A DNA stretch of 17,161 bases from JBDRLV01 sp043812755 (GCA_043812755.1 JBDRLV010000001.1:1-17161); one strand, 5' to 3'. Shown: positions 7,191-14,453, counted from the first letter of the stretch. Notes: generated by a model not told the origin, from the sequence alone. Numbers and translations: made by a program.

Positions 7191-7583
7191 TTAATATATT
7201 TCACACAAAACCTCACCTCCAAGCTTTCTGGTCCTTGCCTCTTTATTTGTCATTAAACCATTTGGTGTTGATATAATTGCAACGCCAATATCAGAAAGTG
7301 GCCTTGGTAATTCTGCTGATTTTGCATATACACGATTACCTGGCTTACTAATTCGTTTTAATGACTTAATTGGCTTTTCTCCGTTTTCGTAGCGAAGTTT
7401 CAAATTTATATTTTTAAATTTTCCATTTTCTAATACTTCAACACTTGCAATATAGTTCTCTTTTTCAAGAATTTTTGCAATACTAAATTTAATCTTGGAA
7501 TACGGAACCAAAACTTCTGATTTTTTTACAGCAACCGCGTTGCGGATGCGTGTTAACATGTCTGAAATAGGATCTGTTATCAT
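7191..7583 (-). CDS. rpsH: Ribosomal protein uS8
   Basis: uS8 binds the central domain of 16S rRNA (helix 21) early in 30S assembly. In E. coli it also represses the spc operon by binding its mRNA. I saw no obvious copy of that binding site here. The 130-residue product opens with DPISDMLTRIRNA, has the KSLKRISKPG-RVY segment in the middle and closes with the conserved STPNG and GGEVLCEIY. Length is standard. It lies between rpsN (9-nt gap) and rplF. Confidence 0.97.
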   Translation of the reverse strand: MITDPISDMLTRIRNAVAVKKSEVLVPYSKIKFSIAKILEKENYIASVEVLENGKFKNINLKLRYENGEKPIKSLKRISKPGNRVYAKSAELPRPLSDIGVAIISTPNGLMTNKEARTRKLGGEVLCEIY

Positions 7584-7592
7584 AAATATTTT

Positions 7593-7778
7593 TTACCAAC
7601 TTGACTTTACAATTCCAGGAATCTCGCCCCGATTAGCAAGCTCGCGAAAACATATTCTGCACAATTCAAAACTTCGCATATACCCATGCCTGCGCCCACA
7701 CTTCCAACAACGATTAACATGTCTTGTTGAATATTTGGGTTTGTTTTTTGATTTTGCAATTTGATTCGCTGATGCCAT
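7593..7778 (-). CDS. rpsN: Ribosomal protein uS14, zinc-binding (type Z)
   Basis: uS14 is a late-assembling protein of the 30S head. The product is only 61 residues with a complete C-x2-C...C-x2-C zinc site (Cys24, Cys27, Cys40, Cys43) around RRHGYMRSFELC. That makes it the short zinc-dependent form and not the about 100-residue zinc-free form of E. coli. The C-terminal GEIPGIVKSSW is typical. It lies between rplE (2-nt gap) and rpsH. Confidence 0.97.
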   Translation of the reverse strand: MASANQIAKSKNKPKYSTRHVNRCWKCGRRHGYMRSFELCRICFRELANRGEIPGIVKSSW

Positions 7779-7780
7779 AA

Positions 7781-8320
7781 TTATTTATCTTTTATTGGAA
7801 ATCCTAAAGCTTTTAACAATGCAATTCCTTCTTTATTTGATTTGGCTGTTGTTGATACTGTTACCTGCAAACCATGTAAAACCTCAATTTCATCGCTTCT
7901 AATTTCAGGAAAAATTATATGCTCTTTAAAGCCGATAGAAAAATTCCCTTCTCCGTCAAATGATTTTGGTGATAGACCACGAAAATCTCGAATACGAGCA
8001 ATTGAAACATTTGTTAACTTTTCAAGAAAATCCCACATTCTGTTTCCATGCAAAGAAGCTTTCATTCCAACAATATTGCCTTCACGAATATGAAACGTTG
8101 CAATTGATTTTCGTGCAAGGGTCTTCACTGGTCTTTGACCAGTTATTCTAGTCAATGTGTTTTCTACCGTATCAATAAATTTAGAATCCTTCATGTTTGC
8201 ACCAAGACCAACATTCAAATTCACCTGCGTTACCTTTGGTACTGCAAGGTTATTCTTGTATCCGAATTCTTCCTTCAATTTCGGAACTATTTCTTTTGTA
8301 TACTTTTCTTTCAAGCTCAT
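7781..8320 (-). CDS. rplE: Ribosomal protein uL5
   Basis: uL5 binds 5S rRNA and contacts the P-site tRNA and the 30S head. The 179-residue protein has the opening LKEKYTKEIVPKLKEEFGYKN, the NVG-G segment, the TGQRPVKTLARKSIATF motif and IRDFRGLSPKSFDG, all typical of the family. Length is standard. It follows rplX by 5 nt. The start is preceded by an AT-rich sequence and no Shine-Dalgarno. Confidence 0.97.
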   Translation of the reverse strand: MSLKEKYTKEIVPKLKEEFGYKNNLAVPKVTQVNLNVGLGANMKDSKFIDTVENTLTRITGQRPVKTLARKSIATFHIREGNIVGMKASLHGNRMWDFLEKLTNVSIARIRDFRGLSPKSFDGEGNFSIGFKEHIIFPEIRSDEIEVLHGLQVTVSTTAKSNKEGIALLKALGFPIKDK

Positions 8321-8325
8321 AAATT

Positions 8326-8649
8326 TTATTCAAGATCTTCAGGGCCATCTTTAGTTATAAGTACCCTGATCTTTGTTTTCTTCCCCTCTTTTTCAATAAA
8401 CTTATACTGTACACGACCAGGCTTACCAGTTTTTGGTGATACAACCTGAACGTTTGAAATATGAAGAGGTGAACTATAATCAATCTTCTTTCCTGCAGTT
8501 CTGCTCTGCTTTTTTAAATGTTTCACTGCTTTATTAACACCTTCAACAACAACTCTCATGTGTTTTGGAAACACCTGTACAATCTTTCCTGTTTTGCCCT
8601 TGTCTTTGCCTGTAAGCAAACGGACTGTATCACCTTCTTTTACTTTCAT
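8326..8649 (-). CDS. rplX: Ribosomal protein uL24
   Basis: uL24 initiates large-subunit assembly and sits beside the peptide exit. The 107 residues begin with a KOW motif (KVKEGDTVRLLTGKDKGKTGK, about 2-22) and continue with the VEGVNKAVKHLKKQ loop and the P-HISNVQVV segment. The C-terminus has the expected RVQYKFIEKEGKK. Length is normal. The neighbours are rplN (4-nt gap) and rplE. Confidence 0.97.
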   Translation of the reverse strand: MKVKEGDTVRLLTGKDKGKTGKIVQVFPKHMRVVVEGVNKAVKHLKKQSRTAGKKIDYSSPLHISNVQVVSPKTGKPGRVQYKFIEKEGKKTKIRVLITKDGPEDLE

Positions 8650-8653
8650 ATAT

Positions 8654-9025
8654 TTATAATACTTCGGGAGCTAATGAAATTATTTTTGTATATCCTTGCG
8701 CACGCAATTCTCTAGCCACAGGTCCAAAAATACGTGTACCTTTAGGCTCCTTGTTTGCAATATCAATAATTGCTGCTGCATTCTCATCAAAACGAATATA
8801 TGTACCATCACTTCTTCGTGTCTCTTTCCTAGTTCTTACCATAACAGCTTTTACAACATCGCTTTTCTTAACAGGAGCATGTGGAACAGCTTCCTTAACA
8901 ACAGCAGTAACAACATCACCGATTCTTGCATATCGCTTTTGATAACCTCCGTGAACTCGAATAACCTGAAGCTTTTTTGCCCCTGAATTATCCGCTACAT
9001 TTAACATTGAGCGATTCTGAACCAT
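8654..9025 (-). CDS. rplN: Ribosomal protein uL14
   Basis: uL14 lies at the subunit interface, contacts 16S rRNA helix 14, and is the docking site of the silencing factor RsfS. The 123-residue sequence is highly conserved: MLNVADNSGAKKLQVIRVHGG, the DVVTAVVKEA strand, VRTRKETRRSDGTYIRFDENAA, and GTRIFGPVARELR. Length is standard. The ATG follows the rpsQ stop as TAA-TAAT-ATG, a junction style repeated in this operon. Confidence 0.98.
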   Translation of the reverse strand: MVQNRSMLNVADNSGAKKLQVIRVHGGYQKRYARIGDVVTAVVKEAVPHAPVKKSDVVKAVMVRTRKETRRSDGTYIRFDENAAAIIDIANKEPKGTRIFGPVARELRAQGYTKIISLAPEVL

Positions 9026-9029
9026 ATTA

Positions 9030-9305
9030 TTACTCTTGTGACTTATTATTTACAACAGACCATCTTTTGCTAGCTGATAGAGGTCTGCATTGTGTAAAAT
9101 CAACCTTATCACCATTTTTGTATTGGTTATTCTCATCATGTACATGAAATTTCCTACTCTTTACATATCGTTTCCTGTATTTTGGATGCACAACAGTTCT
9201 TTCAACTTTCACAACAATTGTTTTATCCATTTTATCAGAAACAACAACACCACTAAATACCTTAGTTTGTGCACGTGATTTTGTTGTTGATTCAAATTTT
9301 CCCAT
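9030..9305 (-). CDS. rpsQ: Ribosomal protein uS17
   Basis: uS17 is a primary 16S rRNA-binding protein of the 30S body. The 91-residue product has an OB-fold core with GVVVSDKMDKTIVVKVERTV, the basic KYRKRYVKSRKFHVHDE loop, and DFTQCRPLSASKRW (the family has a C/E-RPLSK signature). It has a short Ser/Thr/Lys N-terminal extension of about 15 residues. The ATG lies one base after the rpmC stop, so translation is probably coupled. Confidence 0.97.
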   Translation of the reverse strand: MGKFESTTKSRAQTKVFSGVVVSDKMDKTIVVKVERTVVHPKYRKRYVKSRKFHVHDENNQYKNGDKVDFTQCRPLSASKRWSVVNNKSQE

Positions 9306-9306
9306 A

Positions 9307-9498
9307 TTATTTTACATTCTTATCATTCAAAATTGTCTTTATTCTTGAAACATTTTGTCGTGTCTTTCTAATCTCTCTTACATTCTTCAATTGATTTGAA
9401 GATGATTGAAATTTAAACTCCTGAAGTTTGCCCATTGCTTCATTTAACATCTTTTCTAATGCATCAGGTTGCATTTTTTTTAATTCCTTAACTTCCAT
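9307..9498 (-). CDS. rpmC: Ribosomal protein uL29
   Basis: uL29 is a small two-helix protein at the peptide exit that helps dock trigger factor and SRP. The 63 residues start with MEVKELKKM and form two amphipathic helices. The second has the family's R-I-RK-R-NV-RIKT pattern. Length is normal. It sits between rplP and rpsQ, with a 4-nt gap from rplP in the form TAA-TAAT-ATG. Confidence 0.95.
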   Translation of the reverse strand: MEVKELKKMQPDALEKMLNEAMGKLQEFKFQSSSNQLKNVREIRKTRQNVSRIKTILNDKNVK

Positions 9499-9502
9499 AT
9501 TA

Positions 9503-9922
9503 TTATTGAACCTTACGAGTTACTATCTTTGTTTTTACTGGCAATTTATGCGAAGCAAGTCGCAACGCTTCTCTAGCCAACACCTCATCTACACCATCAA
9601 TCTCAAAAATAATTGTTCCTGGACGTATATCTGCAACATAATGATCAACAGCACCCTTTCCTTTTCCCATAGGCATTTCTGCACCTTTTGCTGTAACAGG
9701 TTTATCTGGAAATATCCGTATCCAAACCTTACCACCTCTTTTAATTTTACGAGTCATGGCACGGCGACCAGCTTCAATCTGACGTGCTGTGATCCAAGAA
9801 CCTGTTGTTGCCTTAATTCCAAATGCCCCAAAAGCAAGAGCTATTTTTCGGGTTGCAACACGTTTACCACGTGCACGGCCTTTGTGCCATTTTCTGTGTT
9901 TTACCTTTTTGGGCATTAACAT
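9503..9922 (-). CDS. rplP: Ribosomal protein uL16
   Basis: uL16 is a late large-subunit protein that positions A- and P-site tRNAs near the peptidyl transferase centre. The 139 residues begin with MLMPKKVKHRKWHKGR, continue with FGAFGIKATTGSWITARQIEAGRRAMTR and WIRIFPDKPVTAKGAEMPMGKGKG, all diagnostic. Two ATGs (9922 and 9916) are in frame. The first matches the family's usual MLMP start. It follows rpsC by 18 nt. Confidence 0.98.
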   Translation of the reverse strand: MLMPKKVKHRKWHKGRARGKRVATRKIALAFGAFGIKATTGSWITARQIEAGRRAMTRKIKRGGKVWIRIFPDKPVTAKGAEMPMGKGKGAVDHYVADIRPGTIIFEIDGVDEVLAREALRLASHKLPVKTKIVTRKVQ

Positions 9923-9940
9923 ATTATTCTTTGATAACTA

Positions 9941-10618
9941 CTACTTTTGCTCCTGATTTTGTTCATCTAAATTCTGGGTTTGATCAAAAACCTCACCTCT
10001 ATTAATCCATACTTTGACTCCAATAGCACCGTAAATAGTACGTGCTGTAACTGAGGCGAAATCAATATCTGCTCTAAGATTATGCAGAGGCACCTTACCT
10101 GAGGCCAATGATTCTGATCGTGCAATTTCTGCTCCATTTAGTCTTCCAGCAATTGTAATTTTAATCCCTTCTGCTCCTGCTTTTAGTACTCTATCAATGG
10201 CTTGTTTCATTGTACGTCTATATGGCATTCTTTTTTCAATGTCAAACACAGCTTGCAGCCCAACAATTCGAGCACTTAAAGATGGTTTCTGAACCTCTTT
10301 TACATTAACTTTTAAATCAACTCTTTTGCCTCTGTAAAATTCTGTGCGTATGCTCTTGTTTAATTCTTCAATTCCTGCACCAGCACGCCCAATTATTACT
10401 CCCGGTTTTGCAGAATAAATAAAAATCGAAATTGTACCTCGTGATCGTTCAATTTCAATACGATCAACCAAAGCATCTCGAAGTTTCTTTAAAAGATATT
10501 CACGAATTCTAACATCTTCTTGAAGAAATTTGCTAAAATTGGATTTCGAAAACCATAATCCACCCCAGTGCTTATTTATTGCAAGTCTAAATACTTTTGG
10601 ATGTACTTTATTTCCCAT
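9941..10618 (-). CDS. rpsC: Ribosomal protein uS3
   Basis: uS3 forms part of the mRNA entry tunnel of the 30S subunit. The 225-residue product starts MGNKVHPKVFRL. It has a type II KH domain with the GxxG loop GRAG at 77-80 (in KPGVIIGRAGAGIEEL), and the C-terminal domain with MPYRRTMKQAI, GRLNGAEIARSE and a VWINRGEVF end. The last 12 or so residues are Gln/Glu/Asn-rich. It ends in TAG. It starts 2 nt after rplV stops. Confidence 0.98.
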   Translation of the reverse strand: MGNKVHPKVFRLAINKHWGGLWFSKSNFSKFLQEDVRIREYLLKKLRDALVDRIEIERSRGTISIFIYSAKPGVIIGRAGAGIEELNKSIRTEFYRGKRVDLKVNVKEVQKPSLSARIVGLQAVFDIEKRMPYRRTMKQAIDRVLKAGAEGIKITIAGRLNGAEIARSESLASGKVPLHNLRADIDFASVTARTIYGAIGVKVWINRGEVFDQTQNLDEQNQEQK

Positions 10619-10620
10619 AA

Positions 10621-11073
10621 TTATTTTTCTTGTTTCTTATCTGTTTTTTTCTTTTCAACTACTTTCCCAGTAATCTTGTTCTTTACAACCTTTTTATTTT
10701 GTTTCTTCTCAACTTTTTTTTCATTATCTTTTAAATCTGTTTTAACAGTATCTAAAACAACATTTATATGAGTTGTCCTCTTTCTGATTGCTCCTGCTCT
10801 ACCAAAAGCACGAGGGCGCCACCTATGTAAAACAGGTCCACCATCTGCGGTAATTTCTTTAATGATCAAATCTGCTTTGTTTAATTTAAAATTGTGCTGT
10901 GCGTTCGCAGCTGCTGATGCTATAACTTTATATACAGGCATTGCTGCATCTTTCTTTATAAATTTTAATTGTGTTAAAGCTTCATCAACAGTCATGCCCC
11001 GAACAACATCAATAACAAGCCGCACTTTTCGCGGTGACATTCTGACATACCTTGCTTTAGCTTTAACTTCCAT
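10621..11073 (-). CDS. rplV: Ribosomal protein uL22 with lysine-rich C-terminal tail
   Basis: uL22 lines the peptide exit tunnel. Its long beta hairpin forms part of the constriction and is the site of macrolide-resistance changes. Residues 1-112 are a normal uL22: ARYVRMSPRKVRLV, the KADLIIKEI strand, then the hairpin tip HRWRPRAFGRAGAIRKRTTHI. Residues 113-150 are an added tail in which roughly two in five residues are lysine, so the protein is 150 residues against about 110 usually. The tail should start on the outer surface of the large subunit near the exit. It lies 83 nt after rpsS, across an AT-rich inverted repeat. Confidence 0.97.
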   Translation of the reverse strand: MEVKAKARYVRMSPRKVRLVIDVVRGMTVDEALTQLKFIKKDAAMPVYKVIASAAANAQHNFKLNKADLIIKEITADGGPVLHRWRPRAFGRAGAIRKRTTHINVVLDTVKTDLKDNEKKVEKKQNKKVVKNKITGKVVEKKKTDKKQEK

Positions 11074-11096
11074 ATTATGTTTAAAACGTTTAATTC

Positions 11097-11144
11097 GTTA
11101 AAAATGTTTAATTTGTACAATTTAATGCTTTTAACATTTTTAAC
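11097..11144. repeat. 12-bp inverted repeat in the rpsS-rplV spacer
   Basis: Arms 11097-11108 (GTTAAAAATGTT) and 11133-11144 are perfect inverted copies separated by 24 nt. The pairing extends imperfectly outward, and related words (GTTTAATT, GTTTAAAA) recur around them. It fills most of the 83-nt spacer inside an otherwise tightly packed operon and has no coding potential. Confidence 0.65.
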
Positions 11145-11156
11145 AACTTGAACTAT

Positions 11157-11444
11157 TTATTTCTTTTTTTGTTCAACTGCTTTTTGGAGTTTCCCTCCGT
11201 GACGTACAAATTTTCTCGTCTGTGCAAATTCACCAAGTTTATGTCCAACCATATTCTCAACAACCCTTACTGGAATATGAGCTCTTCCATTATGAACACC
11301 AATTGTAAAACCTACCATCTCTGGAGTAATCGTACAAGCCCTTGCCCAAGTTTTGATAATCGTTTTATCTCCTGGTTTAAGAACTTGAATTTTTTTCTGT
11401 AATTTTTCATCCACGTATGGACCTTTTTTTAAACTTCGTGACAT
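11157..11444 (-). CDS. rpsS: Ribosomal protein uS19
   Basis: uS19 lies in the 30S head and contacts the A-site finger of 23S rRNA. The 95-residue product is highly conserved: MSRSLKKGPYVDEKL, TWARACTITPEMVGFTIGVHNG, the HIPVRVVENMVGHKLGEFAQTR segment and a basic C-terminus. Length is normal. It follows rplB by 55 nt, a spacer in which I see nothing but AT-rich sequence. Confidence 0.98.
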   Translation of the reverse strand: MSRSLKKGPYVDEKLQKKIQVLKPGDKTIIKTWARACTITPEMVGFTIGVHNGRAHIPVRVVENMVGHKLGEFAQTRKFVRHGGKLQKAVEQKKK

Positions 11445-11499
11445 ATTACTTTTTACATTTTAACGCATTCCATTCTTAAACTTTCATAATTTATTTTCC

Positions 11500-12342
11500 T
11501 TAACCAACAAAACGTCCTTTCTTCCTGCGTTTAATAATTAGTTTATCAGAACCCTTGCTTCTTCGAGTCTTAACTCCTAAAGCCGGCTTTCCAGAAGGTG
11601 TCTTTGGGTGTTTCATTCCAATCGGATGTTTTCCTTCTCCACCACCATGAGGATGGTCAACTGGATTCATTGCTTTACCGCGGACTGTTGGACGAATCCC
11701 AAGATGTCTTATTCTACCTGCTTTACCCCAACGAATCAAACGGTAGTCTGGATTTGAAACCTGACCGATCGTTGCCATACAAGTCTTTAAAACCATTCGA
11801 ACCTCTCCTGAAGGCAATTTCAATGTTGCATATTTCCCCTCAACAGCCATAATCTGAGACGATGCTCCAGCTGATCTAACAATTTGCCCACCTTTACCGG
11901 GCTTTAGTTCAATATCATGAACCGAGATCCCAACAGGAATTTGATCTAATGGATATCTATAGCCAATCTGTATTTCCCCTCTTGTAAGTGAAGAAACAAC
12001 AGTATCACCAACTTTCAATTCATTTGGAGCAATTATATACGTTTTTTCACCATCTTTATAACACAATAAAGCTATTCTTGAACCACGATTAGGATCATAC
12101 TCAATTGATAAAACATTTGCTGGGATATCATACTTTGTACGCTTTGAATCAATCAAACGAATTCTCCTTTTTGCTCCACCGCCTTTATGTCTTACAGTAA
12201 TTTTTCCTTTTGTTCTTCCAGCAAATTGTTTCCTTTTTATTGTTAACTTTTTGTGCGGTGTTGTTTTTGTAATATCAGAAAAATCATCAACGCTTGATAT
12301 ACGTCTTCCTGGTGTTGTTGGTTTGTATTTCTTAACTCCCAT
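11500..12342 (-). CDS. rplB: Ribosomal protein uL2
   Basis: uL2 is needed for subunit association and for the peptidyl transferase centre. The 280-residue protein has the N-terminal KPTTPGRR, the RNA-binding OB and SH3-like domains (RHKGGGAKRRIR, then the VGDTV and KPGKGGQIVRSAGASSQ segments), and the invariant loop VDHPHGGGEG (228-237) that reaches toward the catalytic centre. The C-terminus is basic. Length is normal. It lies 83 nt after rplW across an AT-rich inverted repeat. No Shine-Dalgarno precedes the ATG at 12342. Confidence 0.98.
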   Translation of the reverse strand: MGVKKYKPTTPGRRISSVDDFSDITKTTPHKKLTIKRKQFAGRTKGKITVRHKGGGAKRRIRLIDSKRTKYDIPANVLSIEYDPNRGSRIALLCYKDGEKTYIIAPNELKVGDTVVSSLTRGEIQIGYRYPLDQIPVGISVHDIELKPGKGGQIVRSAGASSQIMAVEGKYATLKLPSGEVRMVLKTCMATIGQVSNPDYRLIRWGKAGRIRHLGIRPTVRGKAMNPVDHPHGGGEGKHPIGMKHPKTPSGKPALGVKTRRSKGSDKLIIKRRKKGRFVG

Positions 12343-12350
12343 ATCTGTAA

Positions 12351-12420
12351 TAATTTCTAATGTCTAATTACTAATTTCTAAAATGTTCATTTATTAGAAA
12401 TTAAACATTAATAATTAGCA
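12351..12420. repeat. AT-rich direct and inverted repeat in the rplW-rplB spacer
   Basis: The word TAATTTCTAA occurs at 12351-12360 and 12372-12381, and its inverse at 12394-12403. The last two form a 10-bp perfect stem with a 12-nt loop, extended by an imperfect stem of roughly 15 more pairs. It makes up nearly all of the 83-nt spacer and has no coding potential. Confidence 0.65.
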
Positions 12421-12425
12421 TTTCT

Positions 12426-12872
12426 TTATACTCCTTCGTAAATATCAAGTGTTTTCCCTTTTGGCAACGTAACCAATGCTTTCTTCCATGATTTTCTTCT
12501 GCCCTGAATTCTCCCAAACCTTACTTTTTTGCCTTTTATATTTTGTATGTTTACTGATTTAGGAAGAATCCCATACATGTTTTTTATTGCTAAAACAACC
12601 TGTATCTTTGTTGCGAATGGTCTTACCTCAAAAACATATTGGCCAGCTGATGCAAGCCTTGCGCTTTTTTCTGTCACAACAGGACGCACAATAATTGATG
12701 AGATCTCAGAATAAACTCCTTTTTCTGTTTTTTTAACTTCTGGTAAAATTTTTGATTCCTTCTTATTATCTACTTTATCCTCTTTTTTCTTTTCATCCTT
12801 AACCTTTACAGCAGCTGGAGCTGAGCTTTTTGCAAGATTCCATTTCGATTTAAATTTATCAATAAATGCCAT
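12426..12872 (-). CDS. rplW: Ribosomal protein uL23 with charged N-terminal extension
   Basis: uL23 sits at the peptide exit and is the main docking point for trigger factor and SRP. The conserved domain begins near residue 55 (ISSIIVRPVVTEKSARL), includes YVFEVRPFATKIQVVLAIKNMYG and ends with the RIQGRRKSWKKALVTL segment and a final strand. Total length is 148 residues against about 95-100 usually. The first 50 or so residues form a Lys/Glu/Ala-rich, probably disordered extension that begins with a short amphipathic stretch (MAFIDKFKSKW). It starts one base after rplD ends, so coupling is likely. Confidence 0.96.
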   Translation of the reverse strand: MAFIDKFKSKWNLAKSSAPAAVKVKDEKKKEDKVDNKKESKILPEVKKTEKGVYSEISSIIVRPVVTEKSARLASAGQYVFEVRPFATKIQVVLAIKNMYGILPKSVNIQNIKGKKVRFGRIQGRRKSWKKALVTLPKGKTLDIYEGV

Positions 12873-12873
12873 A

Positions 12874-13560
12874 CTACTTTTTATCTTTCTTTATAACTTT
12901 CTTTGCTTTCTTCTGTATTTTCTTACCATCCTTAATAAAAGTTTTTTGGATTACATCAATAGCTGCTTTTGAAACTAAAATACGCTCATTTGACAGAAGG
13001 TCTATAACATTGATGCTATTTGCTGGAATTGTTGAAACTTTCGGAATATTCCTTGCTGCACGGCTTGCTGAAACATCACTAGAAACAAGAACAAGCAGTG
13101 TTTTCTTGCCTGATTTTGGAAGACTTTTAAGAGCATTGAAAAGCTCCTTTGTTTTTGGCTGAGCTAAATCAAAAGATTCAACTGCAATAAAATTCTCATT
13201 TGCAACTTTATCAGACAATACCATTGCCAATACTTTATCACGTACTTTCTTGTTGATTTTCTTTGAAAAATTTCTTGTATTTCTCGGTCCAAATGTAATT
13301 CCTCCACCAACCCAGATTGGAGATCGTCTCGATCCATGCCTTGCTCTTCCTGTTCCTTTCTGTTTCCATGGCTTAATTCCACTTCCAGCAACTTCACCTC
13401 GAGTTTTTGTATGTGCAATTGCAACTCTGCTATTTGCTGCTTGAGCAACAACAACTTCATGTACCAAAGCCTCATCAGCTTTAACTTCAAACAATCGATT
13501 GTCTAATTCGACATCGCCTATTGTTGTACCTTCAAGATTGTATAAATTTACTTTTGCCAT
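12874..13560 (-). CDS. rplD: Ribosomal protein uL4
   Basis: uL4 has a long loop that reaches the exit-tunnel constriction opposite uL22. In gamma-proteobacteria it also represses the S10 operon. The 228-residue protein shows the family pattern: the N-terminal YNLEGTTIGDVELDN; the tunnel loop with KTRGEVAGSGIKPWKQKGTGRARHGSRRSPIWVGGG; FGPRNTRNFSKKINKKVR; and a Rossmann-like C-terminal domain. The last 20 residues are a Lys-rich tail. The ATG overlaps the end of rplC by 13 nt, and the gene ends in TAG. Confidence 0.98.
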   Translation of the reverse strand: MAKVNLYNLEGTTIGDVELDNRLFEVKADEALVHEVVVAQAANSRVAIAHTKTRGEVAGSGIKPWKQKGTGRARHGSRRSPIWVGGGITFGPRNTRNFSKKINKKVRDKVLAMVLSDKVANENFIAVESFDLAQPKTKELFNALKSLPKSGKKTLLVLVSSDVSASRAARNIPKVSTIPANSINVIDLLSNERILVSKAAIDVIQKTFIKDGKKIQKKAKKVIKKDKK

Positions 13561-14177
13561 AGATTTTTACCATTACGGCTATTTATCAAAAGCAATGAAC
13601 CTCGAGCTCCTGGAAGCGCACCCTTGATAGCTATAACGCTATTATCTTTATCTATTTGAACAACTTCTAAATTCTTAACTGTTACTTGTGTATCACCCAT
13701 GTGGCCTCCCATTCTTTTTCCTCTTGCAACTGGTGCTTGTTCACGTGAACCAATAGACCCAGGCATGCGCAATTGATCTTTATGCCCGTGAGTTGCGGGA
13801 GAACCATGAAAACCATGTCTCTTAACTACTCCAGCAAAACCCCTACCTTTTGTACTTCCTGTTACATCAACTTTCATTCCTAATTCAAAATCTGAAATCG
13901 ATACTTCACGGCCGCGCTCAAGATCTGTTGAATCGACTCTAAATTCTCTCAATGTTTTCATTGATTTAAGCCCAGCCAAATGCCCTTGTTGTGCTTTATT
14001 TATTTTCTTTCTTGTTTCGTCAGCACCCAATTGCACTGCAGAATATCCATCTTTTTCAGAAGAACGAACTGCTGTAACAACATTTGGTTCTGCTTTTACC
14101 AAAGTAACAGGAACAACCTTGCCGTCATCGCGGAAGATCTGGGTCATTTCAATTTTTCGTCCAATAATAAATGGCAT
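13548..14177 (-). CDS. rplC: Ribosomal protein uL3
   Basis: uL3 is one of the first proteins bound to 23S rRNA, and its long loop reaches the peptidyl transferase centre. The 209-residue product has the opening IIGRKIEMTQIF, then GSTKGRGFAGVVKRHGFHG and the THGHKDQLRMPGSIG segment. The GKRMGGHMG motif follows. The stretch between the last two (REQAPVARGKR) differs from the common TPGRVFKGK form. Length is normal. It follows a 276-nt spacer after rpsJ, unlike the few-base gap in most bacteria. Its 3' end overlaps rplD. Confidence 0.97.
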   Translation of the reverse strand: MPFIIGRKIEMTQIFRDDGKVVPVTLVKAEPNVVTAVRSSEKDGYSAVQLGADETRKKINKAQQGHLAGLKSMKTLREFRVDSTDLERGREVSISDFELGMKVDVTGSTKGRGFAGVVKRHGFHGSPATHGHKDQLRMPGSIGSREQAPVARGKRMGGHMGDTQVTVKNLEVVQIDKDNSVIAIKGALPGARGSLLLINSRNGKNLWQK

Positions 14178-14453
14178 ATTTGGGTATGAAGTATACCGTA
14201 TTGAATATTAGTCATTCTATACTCAATACTATTTAATCAAAAAACCGAAAGTCGAAACACGTTGAATCCAACATTTTTCAACTTCCAGCCTCAAGTACTA
14301 AAACTTAAGGACATAATAATATTTTCAATAATCTATCTCCTTTCTACTGCTCACAGAATCCATGGAAGGTTTTCTCCGCAATAATACATCTAAACCTGAG
14401 ATCTTTCTTCCACGTTCCAAGACCAGTTGGAAATTAACGAAACTAACTATTTA
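14178..14453 (-). other. 276-nt non-coding spacer between rpsJ and rplC, candidate structured leader
   Basis: No gene of normal size fits here. Going downstream from rpsJ, the minus strand carries a short CCAA/TTGG hairpin, a GGAAG/CTTCC long-range pair and a strong AAAGGAG at 14343-14337. An 8-nt spacing leads to a TTG that opens a 7-codon frame (14328-14305, MKILLCP then stop). Then come a GTTGAA/TTCAAC hairpin and the 11-bp inverted repeat at 14198-14229. The other long spacers inside the operon are 55-83 nt. It may be a regulatory leader for rplC-rplD, but that is inference. Confidence 0.4.
14198..14229 (-). repeat. 11-bp hairpin just upstream of rplC
   Basis: Arms 14198-14208 and 14219-14229 pair over 11 positions (one would be a G-U in RNA) around a 10-nt loop. 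A smaller inverted repeat (GGTAT/ATACC) follows at about 14183-14197. On the minus strand that second repeat contains TATACT, the same -10-like hexamer as at adk and tuf, 13 nt before the rplC ATG, but with no recognisable -35. Confidence 0.6.

Noticed and set aside
9428..9919. 163-codon plus-strand open frame opposite rpmC and rplP
   Set aside because: Composition (Cys, Ser, Phe, Asn-rich) is that of the complement of basic genes; there is no start signal or homology.
13164..13490. 108-codon minus-strand frame inside rplD
   Set aside because: Overlaps the certain uL4 gene in another frame and is Leu/Gln low-complexity.
14178..14453. tRNA or other classic RNA gene in the rpsJ-rplC spacer
   Set aside because: I looked for acceptor-stem pairing, a T-loop GTTC and CCA end, and for RNase P or SRP cores; none is present.
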